Below, piece by piece: positions 34,002-45,684 of a stretch of DNA of 64,000 nucleotides. A model generated the notes under the pieces. That model did not search any database. It was not told the DNA's origin and worked only from the letters and a program-made list of their open reading frames with translations. A program made the position numbers and the translations under genes. This stretch comes from Conchocele bisecta (lineage: Eukaryota; Mollusca; Bivalvia; Lucinida; Thyasiridae): positions 33,638,616 to 33,702,615 of the forward strand of contig CM055280.1 of assembly GCA_029237695.1 (NCBI GenBank), given 5' to 3'. Position 1 is the stretch's first letter. The number at the start of each line of letters is the position of its first letter.

Positions 34002-34382
34002 CAAGGTGCATGATCACGTGGTTATAACAACAACAACAGTGGCTGAAAGTGTTGAAATCTTGAAAGTATTATTTTCCTTAATATCAAACGGATTTTGATG
34101 AAATATGGCGCAGCAAACGCGTCTTCGTGAACTGCATTTAGTCGTCCAGGGAGTTCGGCACAAACTTATTTCGTTTTTGCGTACAGACACGCATATCGAT
34201 TCTTCGCAAAAACGACAGAAGTTTGGGCCAAACTACAGAGACCACCAAATGCAGCTTAACAAGATGCGTTTGATGCGCCATATTTATAAAAATCCATTAC
34301 AGGACAATATAAAAGAATACGTACTTTCAATCGAATGGATTCTGGAAGTTTCAGTACTTGTTGTTGTTGATCATACACCTTG
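34002..34382. mobile_element. family R element, copy 1 (5-bp duplication ACCTA)
   Basis: Ends CAAGGTGCATGATCACGTGG and, reversed, CAAGGTGTATGATCAA; exact ACCTA duplication at 33997-34001 and 34383-34387. Interior arms (atggcgcagcaaacgcgtct / aagatgcgtttgatgcgcca) make a long hairpin. 381 bp, non-coding. Confidence 0.78.
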
Positions 34383-34551
34383 ACCTATATTTATGCTTAA
34401 TAGTTAGATCTACCAACAGTCGGATCATCGTGTCAGCGCGACCTGTGGTAACACTCGTCGCAAACTCAATAGGCCTATCTATACACACGCCTTTTTGTCA
34501 AGGCCGGTTACAAATGTGGCTGTCACTGGAGAAATGGGCCTTATCTATTAT

Positions 34552-34948
34552 CAAGGTGCATGATCACGTGGTTACAACAACAACAACGTCGGCCACTCTA
34601 AAGTAAGTATTATTTGATATTTTCCTTAATATGCAACGGATTTTGATGAAATATGGCGCAGCAAACGCGTCTTCGTGAGATGCATTTGGTGGTCCAGGGA
34701 GTTTGGCACAGACTTATGTCATTTTTGCAAAGAATCGATTCTCCGTGTCGGAGACACGGAAATCGATTCTTCGCAAAAACGACATAAGTTTGGGCGAAAA
34801 TGCAGAGACCACCAAATGCAGCTTAACAAGACGCGTTTGATGCGCCATATTTCATCAAAATCCGCTACGTAATAAGGACAATATAAAAGAATATGTACTT
34901 TCAATCGGAGTTGTTGTTGTTGTTAGTATCACGTGATCATACACCTTG
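34552..34948. mobile_element. family R element, copy 2 (5-bp duplication ATTAT)
   Basis: Same ends (CAAGGTGCATGATCACGTGG) and hairpin as copy 1; exact ATTAT duplication at 34547-34551 and 34949-34953. 397 bp. Confidence 0.8.
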
Positions 34949-35036
34949 ATTATGCGACCAGTGTAGATCCGGATCATCCCGTGCATCCGCACAGTCTGAT
35001 TAGGATATGTTCGCCATTCCATCAATCAGGCAAGTG

Positions 35037-35215
35037 GCCGAATTAGCTCAGTAGGTAGAGCGTCGGACTGCGGATCGGGAGACCCCGGGCATAATGTCCA
35101 CCTCCACCGCTGCGAATGGTTGATTCGGCGTGTCCGTGTTTGCAAGGCAACTTCGTGCTAGCCTAGTCCTATCGGATGGGGACTTAAATAATCGGTCCCA
35201 AGGTCATCGAGCCAG
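35037..35215 (+). repeat. tRNA-derived SINE-like sequence
   Basis: ggccgaattagctcagtagg, tagagcgtcggactgcgg resemble the 5' half of a tRNA with an intact A-box (tagctcagtaggt); the B-box region is damaged (ccgggcataatgtcc). A non-tRNA body follows. Confidence 0.6.
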
Positions 35216-35400
35216 TGTTTAAATCAAAGCATTTACACCAATCAGTCTACAAGAGCGTGCTATTTGATCAGGAAATTGGTCACAAATTTAATAAGCCCCA
35301 TTTCCCCAGTCAAAGCCAGAAATATACGCATATGCTGCATTTATCGATACATGTATATATACAACCAAATACTATCAGAAAATCATTCCCACCCGTAATA

Positions 35401-35599
35401 TAACCCTTAATTAGAATGCTGGAAATGAAAAGTGTCGTCTGCTGTTGCTTAATATTTTGTCTTTTTTTCTCAATAAAAACATGGTTTGACAGCACTTTAG
35501 AATCTAAAGTGCTGTAAAAACATGTTTTTTATGAAGACAAAATGGAAAATATAAAATAAACAGCAGACGGCACAATTTAATTCAGCATTGTAAGGGTTA
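35401..35599. mobile_element. MITE family D, copy 5
   Basis: CCCTTAATTAGAATGC to GCATTGTAAGGG, TTAA on the right, ATAA on the left. Hairpin acatggtttgacagcact shortened at the centre. Confidence 0.65.
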
Positions 35600-35664
35600 A
35601 ACACAAAGCAATATATGTTACTTGCGCAGTAATAAGTGAGCGACTCGGCTGACATATATCACAA

Positions 35665-35736
35665 TCCGGTGTGGTCTAGTGGTTAGGATTCCTGGTTTTC
35701 ACCCAGGCGGCCCGGGTTCGATTCCCGGCACCGGAA
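35665..35736 (+). tRNA. tRNA-Glu (UUC)
   Basis: 72 nt. Acceptor stem TCCGGTG/CACCGGA plus discriminator A, D-arm ggtctagtggtta, anticodon arm CCTGG-TTTTCAC-CCAGG (anticodon TTC), T-arm CCGGG-TTCGATT-CCCGG. A T-run for Pol III termination follows (35743 onward). Upstream flank gtaataagtgagcgactcgg is shared with the other copies. Confidence 0.97.
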
Positions 35737-35920
35737 CATATTTTTACTCTTTTTTTTTTTCTGTGTGTTTTGTTTTATCATCATCAATATTTGAATTTCA
35801 ACCACATATGCTGTTCAAAATAAATATAATTGGTGACTCAATGTATTACAATGTCAGGTACAAAGAAACATATGCATACTAATGATACATGTGCAGTAGT
35901 GAAAGTACCAAATACAAATA

Positions 35921-36276
35921 ATTCCAGCACAAAAATATTTACACAATTCCCTAACATTTGATTGGCCCGTAGCAAGTCTCTGTCCAAAATTTATATCCCA
36001 GTAAACTCCATGCCAAACTACTTTCCGTAACCGTCAGGCGCAGTTAAAATAATTCTTAAGAAAATGGAAAATAAACACATTTTCTTGATGAATTTATTTC
36101 AAATGTTGGAATTATATGGAATAAATGGCCTTTTTGTGGAATTTATCAGGGATATAAACTTGGAAAAGTCGCGGGAATACTGGACGAGGCCTTCCGGCCT
36201 TCGTCCAGTATTCCCGCGACTTTTCCAAGTTTATACCCCGATAAATTCCACAAAAAGGCCATTCATTCCTATAATA
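35921..36276. mobile_element. family N element, copy 1
   Basis: A ~155-bp near-perfect hairpin (36118-36275, gtcgcgggaatactggacga arms with ccttccgg centre) preceded by ~190 bp (attccagcacaaaaatattt) conserved in copy 2 at 50521-50879. Confidence 0.7.
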
Positions 36277-36778
36277 AATACTATGACGATACCATGTATC
36301 TGAACACGCATACAAACGAAAAATTTGCACGCGAGTGTTGTAGAGAGCATGATGAAATTGTAGATAATAAACAATGAACAAACAATGAACAAACAATGAA
36401 TAACGTGTGTAAACATCCATATCTGCCAGCAAGATTGATTTAAACAATAGTTTAACATGTACAAAATAAACATTCATTCATCATTACCCCACGTATGGCT
36501 TGGCATTATTATACATTTTATATCAGACGTATTTTTCAACACTGATACCATGTGTTTCCTTAAAATGCTAACGAACATTACTATTTAGTATCTGTATTTA
36601 TTTATTGTTTGATGTGCAATGGTCGTACTTTAAAATATGTCGAATATATTATTTGTTCATGCGCATTTAATTAGTATAAGTAATTAAAACATATTATGCC
36701 TAATTTGCATATGAAACTACCCTGATACCACCGCGCGTCACTATTAGTAAAATAAATATTACTAAACATTATATATGT
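36277..36778. other. non-coding spacer
   Basis: A 121-codon minus frame (36112-36477) runs out of the hairpin and is not convincing. Confidence 0.35.
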
Positions 36779-36891
36779 ATAGCGGGCACTTGTAATTTTT
36801 AAAACTGGTGGAATAGTGACACAATTATACACTTATTTAATTCCTATAAAGAACATTTTGTGCCTGCTGAGTGGGCATGTACCTTTAAGGT
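36779..36891. repeat. family M repeat, copy 1
   Basis: tagcgggcacttgtaattt, ctggtggaatagtgacac, tgtgcctgctgagtgggca. Inverted relative to 41355-41468. Confidence 0.6.
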
Positions 36892-37645
36892 CGCAGACAC
36901 AGTCTGATTGCAAATCATGATCAATTACTACCCAGTTTCACTTGAGGAACATTTCGGGGTGCTTTTCAGCATATTTGTAGCATTTAAAAGAAAACACTGA
37001 ACATGTTGGACACGTGATGTAAACAGAGTTTCCGGGGACAAAAAATGTAAGCAATATTGGGGGACATGACGAGGTTGGATTTTTCTTTCTTATGGATAAG
37101 TGAAGCTATTGTCCATGCAGAACCAGTACATACTAACTGAAGGTCATATACAAGTCCCACAGCATCCATAAGAATAGTGGAAATAGGAGAGACTGACCTT
37201 ATTGGATGGGATTCGGTTAAATTATATTGTAAAACTATTTGGTGTGTTCTAACCTCCAATGGTATACAGATTAGCATGGACGCAGGAAGATTGTTTGGAC
37301 ATGATTGGTCAAGTAGTGAGTGACATTGTTAAAGATTGCGCTGACTCACATCAGCAACAGTCCATTGTTTACAATGCACGGAACATCTGGTGGTCAGTTG
37401 TCACCAGTCACGATAAAATGGGACTTGTGACTTTGTTGACCAGATAACATTAACGTTCTGGGTTGCTTGCTCATTCATGCAGCCTGATACGGGCATACAA
37501 ATGTTCTAAACATTTTGATACTGGCCTAAAAGTGTTGATACGTTAGACGCATCGGGAATATTTTGCTATTAAATAGCGAACAGTGTAGCCACTGATCAGA
37601 CTGCGCGGATGTGCAGGCTGATATGTGGCTACACTGGTCCCAAAC
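36892..37645. other. non-coding stretch
   Basis: A 97-codon minus frame (36984-37277) and a 62-codon plus frame (37259-37447) are not recognisable. A repeat fragment gatcagactgcgcggatgtg occurs at 37590-37625. Confidence 0.35.
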
Positions 37646-37649
37646 TTAA

Positions 37650-37834
37650 CCCTTTCACCCCTAAGTAACTGGAATGGATTTTGATGAGTTAATTCTGCAA
37701 CCAATCCAGTCGTCACAAAATGGTTTTCAGACTAGTCCATTTATGAAAAGGGGGTAGTTTTGTTCTCAAAAATATGAAAATCACTTTCAAAAACTGTTTG
37801 CACAAACCGCTATAGCGGGCTTTCGGGTGAAAAG
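37650..37834. mobile_element. piggyBac-like non-autonomous element, copy 2
   Basis: TTAA then CCCTTTCACCCCTAAGTAAC at the left; right end ..gcgggctttcgggtgaaaag is the decayed complement. Same interior as 5510-5974 but without the nested family D hairpin. Confidence 0.6.
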
Positions 37835-38333
37835 TCTAACAAGCCAAGCCATGTTTCCTTATAGTGTAACATAGTTAATTAGCCAAATTAGAAAACACAG
37901 CGACACGCGACTGACCAGCCAGCGACGCAACCCGAGGGATTCACCGTATCATTTTATAGGCCAGTATAAACCCACAGGTGCTCGACAAATTGTCAACATC
38001 GTTGGTGCCTAATTCATTATCGTATCCTATGGAACTCGATACTAGAAACACGATTGTTCGTATTTCTAGCATAAACTTGAAATATTTATCAAAACAGGAC
38101 GAGTAGATGATGCGATGAAAACCTATTTTTTGAGAATAAATACAAAACAAAAAGAGCATGTTCCAAAATGATGATTTCATCACTTTTTTTATGTGTGCAA
38201 TTTCTCTAAACAGATTAGAATTAAAAATCGCAAAACATGTATATTTGAAAGGTGAAATCCGCGTTGCGGGTGAAAACCATCAACAAATCATCAACCGGTG
38301 ATGCAAATATGTACATTTTCTCCAGATTTCATT
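37835..38333. other. non-coding spacer
   Basis: Nothing recognised. Confidence 0.3.
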
Positions 38334-38558
38334 TAACCCTTACACCGCTACCTTATTTTTTTGTCGTCTGCTGTTTATTTTCTATTTTCGATTTTTTATC
38401 ATCAAAAACATGCTTTGACAGCACTTTAGAATAATTTACAACATGCTTTGACAGCACTTCAAAACATGTGCTGTCAAAACATGTTTTTATTGAGAAATAA
38501 GGCAAGATATAAAAGCAACAGCAGACGACAATTGTTGTGTGTATCGGTCTAAGGGTTA
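38334..38558. mobile_element. MITE family D, copy 6
   Basis: TTAA|CCCTTACACCGC at the left and AAGGG|TTAA at the right, so the TTAA target is duplicated. Interior shows a repeated catgctttgacagcact motif. Confidence 0.68.
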
Positions 38559-38703
38559 ATGTGTTTGGAACAAAGGCGTATCCTGGTCTGGCAAACAATT
38601 GTCCGATTCCAAACGTCAATAATTTCATCGGTCATCGCAAAATTCAGGACAAAGGACAGCGATAATTAATAAACAGAGAGTGGTCTAGCACAAGTTTACC
38701 GTA

Positions 38704-38729
38704 CAGTTGACCCTCTCTAACTCGGACAC
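38704..38729 (+). mobile_element. terminus of a pogo/Tigger-like element
   Basis: TA followed by CAGTTGACCCTCTCTAACTC. Only one end seen before a family F copy begins. Confidence 0.45.
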
Positions 38730-38742
38730 ACAGAACACACAT

Positions 38743-38907
38743 GGGGGTCTGTTTCACTAAACTTCGTACGACTAAAACGTTCGTAAGTGCAAATTTAGGA
38801 TCGTCTGGAAAATTCAATTGATGGATGTACATTTATTGAGCATAGGCTGCATATGCAGCCTATGCTCAATAAATGTAAATCCAATCATTGTTTACAAGAA
38901 AAAAATT
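38743..38907. mobile_element. MITE family F, copy 2 (right-truncated)
   Basis: GGGGGTCTGTTTCACTAAAC then the inner palindrome around gcatatgc; the right terminus is missing. Confidence 0.65.
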
Positions 38908-39198
38908 TCCTGGTTTGCCTGGGTTTGGGAGGTCTGCGAGCAAATTCTCACCCTTACATATAAGATAATGTATAGCCTTATCTTAGTCCAAACATGGATT
39001 ATACTAAGTTTCGACCATATATGGAGCTAAATTGTTTGAAAACCTTGATGTTGTTATTGCATATTTGTGTGTCACCACATTACATTGGGGTGGATGTAGG
39101 CATAGAGGTGTGTATTCACAATTGTAAATCAAACATACATGGCCGTCAGATTTTCGTAAAATATTCTACTTTTTTCCCTGCAATTTGTCTACTTTCTC

Positions 39199-39283
39199 AT
39201 CAAAAGTGCATGGTGTTACCACTCAGTTAAACCATCTCCACGAGACGGTTCGACTTAGTGGTAACAACATACACTTTGGGTGA
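39199..39283. mobile_element. hairpin element family E, copy 3
   Basis: aaaagtgcatggtgttaccac and gtggtaacaacatacacttt around a cgagacgg centre; one arm is diverged. Confidence 0.6.
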
Positions 39284-39443
39284 GAAATAAGAAAGATAAT
39301 ACTATATTTCCATCGCTCACCACATATATGCCAGTGACGTCGCCAGACCCTGTCTAAAGCTGAAGCCCAGGTGGGTGATCCAATGGAGCTAGTTGCGGAA
39401 CAGTAAATCTTGCAATCTGCTCCCGTACCGTCCGTAGATAAAT

Positions 39444-39676
39444 AAACTTCGTAAGACTAAACTGTTCGTAAGTGCAAATTTAGGATCGTCTGGAAATTTC
39501 AATTGATGGATTTACATGTATTGAGCATAGGCTGCATATGCAGCATATGCTCAATAAATGTAAATCCAATAATTGTTTACAATAAAACGTTGTTAATGTA
39601 ACATTTACAGACTATCATACTTTTGTACTTACATTGTACTTACATTTATGTCGCACGAAGATTAGTGAAACGGCCT
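39444..39676. mobile_element. MITE family F, copy 3
   Basis: Lacks the first ~15 bp but keeps cttcgtaagactaaactg, the inner palindrome (gcatatgcagcatatgc) and a right end ..tagtgaaacggcctcc. Confidence 0.65.
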
Positions 39677-39696
39677 CCTGGAGTCCGGTGGAATGT

Positions 39697-39744
39697 CCCC
39701 CCCCCCCCCATCCCCCCCACCCCCCCCCCCCCCCCCCCCCCCCC
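39697..39744. repeat. poly-C tract
   Basis: C-run broken by a few A and T residues. Confidence 0.7.
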
Positions 39745-40377
39745 ACACGACGGATTTGTTTTTAAAAACTATGGTGCACTATTCTATGTGTTTTTTTTTG
39801 GCAAATATGTATTAAATATCTTGTGCAATAGTATAACAGTCAAACATTAAGGGTATGTCTGGAAATGTTGAAGTCCGGCCTTCCATGCCTCCGCCTAGCG
39901 ACGTGCCTGTATAATACATAGAGGATTTTTATATTTTTGCAACGAATATGACATATATGTTCGTCGAGTGGTGTGGAATGTCCATATTTCACGAGTACCG
40001 TTTACAAAAATATGAATATTCTATTTATTATATACCGCTCCATATAAATTAGCAGTTTTTTAGACTGTACTGTATACGGTAATGAATGTGTATTTGCAGC
40101 CTATTTGCAGTCCGGCACTGCAGATGCGCGTTATGAATATAGATAGCGGAAGTAGTCGTATTTTCACCTGAAGATGTTTATTTCATCGATGAGAACATAT
40201 GACTTTTATTTACATCGTATAACTATGTATTTCATGGGTAGGTATATAATAAATACTGATATTCTACGAACCCAGCCTAGTTAGTAGTATACGTTGATGT
40301 TAGAAATGCACTTCGACAGCCGAGCAATATGACCAAAAGGACTATGACTTTAAAATATTACCAACATGAACGGTCAT
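39745..40377. other. non-coding spacer
   Basis: Nothing recognised. Confidence 0.3.
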
Positions 40378-40385
40378 GGATAGTG

Positions 40386-41341
40386 CACAGGTGGAAGACT
40401 CGGACCTATGACACCAAAAAAAATGCATATTAAACAAAATCCCATTACCCCACCCACTTGGTCTCGTACAGTACATAACGTTAATTCAAGGTGAGCATAA
40501 ATAGCGCTATTATAGAAAGAGCCCTCTTTTTTCCGGCTCGCACAAACACAATAAACATCGATTAAATGTATGAAATATGTCTCTGGCAATCGATAAAGGT
40601 ATTAGGTGTGTGAATATACTCACTTCAAATCGCTGTTTCAAGTATTTATTGAGTTATTCGCGTTTTGATTACCCCATCCAAAGCGAAAGTTGCGTGTACG
40701 AAAGAATCTCGCACAGAATCGGAGGCCGTCCGGCTGGATTATCGGTCATATTTGGCCGATAGCTGATCGCCAGCTCAAACTAAAGTCGTACACCATGATC
40801 ATATACATTAGAGACTCCAACCATACAAAGTTCGTCCAATTGTGATCGTTCGCCGATCTAAAAAACACTTTTTTCTAATTTTATTGACTTTCTTTCATGA
40901 TTCGCGTACTATCAGATTATGTCTTCCGGAAACCCTGAAAAGGGAAAGTCCTCGCGTCTATTTTTAGGTTTAACCAATCAGAGATGTTCTTACATAGACG
41001 CTTCGGTGGTTGTATTATGGAAGATAGTGCATTGACCCAGTTCCAGATAATGAACGAAATTATAGAAAAAAGTGTTTTTTAGATACTTGAAACAGCGATT
41101 TGAAGTGAGTATATTCACACACCTAATACCTTTATCGATTGCCAGAGACATATTTCATACATTTAATCGATGTTTATTGTGTTTGTGCGAGCCGGAAAAA
41201 AGAGGGCTCTTTCTATAATAGCGCTATTTATGCTCACCTTGAATTAACGTTATGTACTGTACGAGACCAAGTGGGTGGGGTAATGGGATTTTTTTTAATA
41301 GGCATTTTTTTGGTGTCATAGGTCCGAGTCTTCCACCTGTG
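40386..41341. mobile_element. 956-bp hAT-like element with ~255-bp terminal inverted repeats
   Basis: Ends CACAGGTGGAAGACTCGGAC on both strands, with near-identical arms 40386-40640 and 41087-41341 and a unique centre. Perfect 8-bp duplication GGATAGTG at 40378-40385 and 41342-41349, the length typical of hAT elements. Non-autonomous: identical 71-codon frames in the two arms are only the same inverted repeat read twice. Confidence 0.85.
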
Positions 41342-41354
41342 GGATAGTGTCCCT

Positions 41355-41468
41355 TAAAGGTACATGCACACGCAGTAGGCACAAAATGTTCTTAAAAGGA
41401 ATTAAATAAGTGTATAATTATGTCACTATTCCACCAGTTCTAAAAATTACGAGTGGCCGCTATACAAA
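41355..41468. repeat. family M repeat, copy 2
   Basis: aaaggtacatgcacacgcag, aggcacaaaatgttctt, cactattccaccagttct. Begins a few bases past the hAT-like element. Confidence 0.6.
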
Positions 41469-41642
41469 TATAATAATTTATTAATTATCAATTTACTGTT
41501 AGCGACGCGCGGCGGTAACAGTCTATTTTGATAATGTGCGGTGACGACGACTAACACATCGCGACTTGCTGTGCGCATGCGCAGTATACTACGCGCACCA
41601 GTAGGCTTCCCAATACATAAACAAGAATATCGACATGTCGAA

Positions 41643-41860
41643 ACCACAGGTTGAAGTAACGGACCGAGATCTATAAATACATTAAATATGCCTAAAAGCA
41701 TCAATAAATGAAGAAAAAAAAAGCTATTTTTTTTACCCCTCCATGGAGGGGGTAAAAAAATTAAACAAATATTTAGCTTTTTTTCTCCATTTATTGATGC
41801 TTTTAGGCATATTTTATTTAATGTATTTATAGACCTCGGTCCGTTACTTCAACCTGTGGT
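41643..41860. repeat. 218-bp hairpin repeat
   Basis: Arms accacaggttgaagtaacgg ... aaaagcatcaataaatg and their reverse complement, with cctccatggagg at the centre. A single arm is also found at 430-484. Confidence 0.7.
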
Positions 41861-42281
41861 CGAAACGTCCACGACGGAAATTGTATGAAACGGCGTAGGC
41901 CAAAAAAAAAAGGCGAAATGTCTGAGGGACAGGCAGTACAGAGAGAGAGTGGTTAATATTGGCGACCAGATCATCAAATGGAAAGAGTTACGTGGAGATT
42001 TAGATTTGGACTCGAATGGAGATTTTTCTTCTCAACTTCCGATACTTCACTGCCATGTCAAAGATTTGATATGATTGACCCGTGTCACGTGACGCGTATT
42101 GGTAAAAATAGCACGAGGTCGGAAAATACCCTTTCTGGTCGCGGCATATAAAATGCGATTTAACACCAATTAACACACACCGCCGTAATTAAAAAATAAA
42201 ATAACTCGTTAGTGGGTGAACAAATGGCTCTTATTAATAGGGGCATAACAGAAAATTGAAAAGTAGTCAGGTAAACAGTTG
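41861..42281. other. non-coding spacer
   Basis: Nothing recognised. Confidence 0.3.
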
Positions 42282-42432
42282 TAACCTGCTGCGTGGGCAT
42301 GTACCTTTAAAGGTGCATGCCAATTCAGTAGGCACAAATTATTCTTTATCAGGGAAATTAAATTAAATTATTAAAAGTGTATAAATTTGAATTTCACTAT
42401 TCCACCAGTTCTAAAAACTTTACGTAGGTGCC
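42282..42432. repeat. family M repeat, copy 3
   Basis: gtgggcatgtacctttaaag and cactattccaccagttct with many small insertions compared with copies 1 and 2. Confidence 0.55.
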
Positions 42433-43840
42433 CCCGCCTATCCAGATATCAAAGGACTGAAGAAAGTCCAAGAAATTCTTGCGCAGTACGTGTGTGTGGA
42501 TAAGCAAATATGCTAAAAAATTGGTTTGCATTCATTTTTGATTGTTGGGTCATAGAAGGGATCCAATCAATTCGAATCTAGCCCTTCCTTTGCCTGAGTA
42601 GGACAGCCTTAACCATCATGGTCGGTCCGACCTTACATGGTTCGGCCCTCCCTTTCGTACCATTTTGGCAAATGCAATGCACGCCGGATGGAAGAAAGCA
42701 TACTCTGAGGATAAGGAAACATAATCCTTGCATATTACAGACAAAAAAATTTTCTTTTTAATGGGCAATAACAGGATATTTAACTCTCAAGTACCAAAGG
42801 GGCCGAAAATGGTTTGGTACATGAGGGCCAAAACCAATGTAAGTGGGCATTCCGACAATGATGAATACCGATCGCTAAATTACCCTTCGATACAACCCTC
42901 CTACCTCCCCCTCAAAAATAAGAGAACAAATGGGTTTATTTTGCTGGTAACAAAGGCATATAATTCAAATAAATTGGTTTATATAATTACCTGTAAATAG
43001 TCATTTTTAAGGTGTTGGAGTATCTATCCTGTTGTAACAATGTTGCGCTATTTTAGCTCGCAAGTACCAGGGTGGGGGGGATGAGAAATGGTTGGTACAT
43101 GAGGGGCCAAACCATGTTATGTCCAAGCATTACCATTAAGGATGAATGGATTTGATTATTGTTGGTTTTAACGGCCTATCAACAGCCAGGGTCATGTTAA
43201 GAGGCCGGGCCAACAGGATGGAGTTGTCCCTTGGAATTCAACCGTGTAATAAAAAAAAGTAAGGGAAATTCCCCAAAATCAGAGCTAACAATATTTACAT
43301 AAACTATATTATTCTGCCCTGAAATTAGAAGTGGTCTGTGGGATTGATTGATTGATTATTGGTTGTTTTAACCGGCCTGATCAACTGCCAGGGTCAATGT
43401 AAGGCCGGGCCACCAACAGGATGGACTATCCTGTATTCAACCTGTATAAAAAATGTGGGAGGAAATTACCCAAAATCAACAGGCTGCAAATATTCACATA
43501 AACTAACTAATTAATATTCAGCCCTGAAACTTAGAATCTATGGCCTGGTGCCACATCCATGCTGCCACCAGGAATCACTTAAGTCTGTGTTAGCTCACCC
43601 CCAAAAGCAATGATGAATTTAGCATTTTAATGCTAAGTTACTTTTCTTAATGGGGCATAACAGGATTTTAAGATCTCAAAGTTACCAGGGGGCCAAAAAG
43701 TTTAGTACATGGATTGCCAAACTATGTACGTTTGGCATCTCCATAAGGATTGAACACCAATCGTTAAATTTACCCTTCGCTACACCCCTCCCTTTTACAT
43801 GTACCCCTCCCATTGCAGTCTTGTTGAATTGCACAGGAAT

Positions 43841-43842
<2 letters not shown>
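42433..43842. repeat. error-rich repeat tract
   Basis: At least three degenerate copies of the 190-bp family (about 42720-42920, 43025-43150, 43640-43810) and two of the aacagccagggtcatgt repeat. Extra single bases in homopolymers are frequent here. Confidence 0.5.
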
Positions 43843-43906
<64 letters not shown>

Positions 43907-43933
43907 TTGGGGGGGGGGGGGGGGGGGGGGGGG
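43843..43933. repeat. poly-G tract
   Basis: About 88 G in 91 positions, interrupted by ATT at 43906-43908. Probably an assembly artefact in length. Confidence 0.7.
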
Positions 43934-45604
43934 AAGTTATTTTCACATAACAAGTACCATCCAATCACTCTTCTCCAAAACCAGAATCTGTCAAATATCA
44001 CTTCTTCTCCTGGAAACCAGGATCTGCAGTTGGAAAAAAAAAGAGTAAAATAATATCAATAAATTGGACAATTATTCACGCTAAAACCATGGAAATGAAT
44101 TGTTAATTAATTTATTTAAATTAATATGTGACCCATGTTTAAAACCTACAGGTGCAAGAACAAATTTTATTAATGGTACTATATTTGTTTTTATCAGTAG
44201 TATATGAATAAGGGTAGGAACAGCGAGAATCCATTCACTAATCACGACAGAAACAAAAAACAACAACTACGCCCAGAGGTGATTTTTCTCTTGGTAAGAG
44301 TAGTCTAGGGGAAATCACTCCCTTTTGGGGGGGCCCCGTGTTTGTTGTAATATGGATTCCCCCCCTTGGCCTATTTCCTTTGATGTTTTCACTGAACAGT
44401 TTCACTTTTTACACTAGTCATGTTTGTAGTATAATATCTGTGCCACAAATTTCTTGTTACGATATGGCACCGCGATTGTAGTTTCCCAATCAAACTCGCG
44501 ATGTAATCCATGTAGATGAAACTCAGTAGCTGAGTTCTTTAAATTTTTTTTTTAATATCTTAACTTTCTAGTTTCGATTCCAGGCAGTGGCTACCAGATT
44601 AATGTTTTTTCTTTTTTGTATGAATTAAATAAAATAGTGCTTCCACCACGCCTGATTAATTAAAAACAAAAAATTATTGTGCTAATAGAAGATGAGATAA
44701 CTTATTTTAAAATAATTAACAACTAAAATGGGATGATATTATTTCACACAAATTAGAACAAGCCGATACAAATCTTACATATTTCTTTGTGTTTATGGAA
44801 TGGGTCGGCAATACAAATGGCCGGTCGGGAAATCACTATAACGGAGACCATGCGGTTGTATTTCATTGCGTGTGGAAAAAAAAAATTCTTTCAACAAATG
44901 AAAACAATGCCAGTTTATATTTATTATTTTATTTACTCAGACTAAACAGTTTTCTAATATAAATGTCGTGCCAGAAAAAAATAACAACAACATTAATTAC
45001 ACGACACAATACAAATTTATGTTTAGCTCATATCAGAACTATTTTTTCCATGGCGTATATAGCGACGTATGTGGTATCGGTCAGCATAAACCCGGCCGCG
45101 GAAAAGATATTATTATGCAACACGACAGTTAATAATTTGATTAAAAATAAGAAAGTTTTTTGGAGAAATAAATTAATTAACTGTAGCGAAAAAAAATGTA
45201 GCTGGACTGGCGAAAAATATGAGGTAAGAAACCTTCATAATTGCACCGTTCACATTCGCATTCTTTAAACAATGGCGTAGGTTAAAATTATTGAACGTGC
45301 GTTGCTGCTAAAAAAATTCACTACGCGATCCTGCGAGATCCTGGAAAAATCCATTAAACAAAAAAACCCTAAAATGCAACCCACAGGGGCTTGAATAATT
45401 ATTCAATTTTAGTAATAATTGTAAAACTCTGACAGACCATAAATTCGTTCCTATGATACGAGTTTATCTCCATACACCTGTTTTTCGCGTACCTTCTAAT
45501 TTAAAGACAAATGTAAACACCGACTCTAAACCACTACGTAAACCGTACGATGTTACTTGTTCTGGGAGGGAAGGACTCGGTCCACGATTCACCACCTATC
45601 CTGA
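43934..45604. other. non-coding, probably unpolished sequence
   Basis: No gene recognised; a 101-codon frame at 44963-45268 has no known domain. Confidence 0.4.
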
Positions 45605-45684
45605 TCCGGGTTGTCTCAAGTGGTATTAGGATTTCCTGTGGTTTTTCCACCCAGGCGGCCCGGGTTCGATTCCCGGCACCGGAA
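45605..45684 (+). pseudogene. tRNA-Glu copy with indels
   Basis: 80 nt that follow the tRNA-Glu sequence with about eight inserted or altered bases (tccgggttgtctcaagtgg, gatttcctgtggtttttcc) but a perfect 3' half (ggcggcccgggttcgattcc). Its flanks match the copy at 46678, also with extra bases. It may be an intact tRNA gene damaged by sequencing error. Confidence 0.7.

Noticed and set aside
34675..34904. Opposite-strand frames with similar peptides at 34105 and 34675
   Set aside because: Explained by the hairpin interior of the family R elements.
36112..36477. 121-codon minus-strand frame
   Set aside because: Runs through one arm of the family N hairpin into AT-rich DNA; no domain.
40374..41321. 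Matching 71- and 60-codon frames on opposite strands
   Set aside because: They are the two arms of one inverted repeat.
43650..44053. Glycine- or proline-rich frames (84-132 codons) on both strands
   Set aside because: They are direct readings of a poly-G tract and have no sequence beyond it that looks coding.
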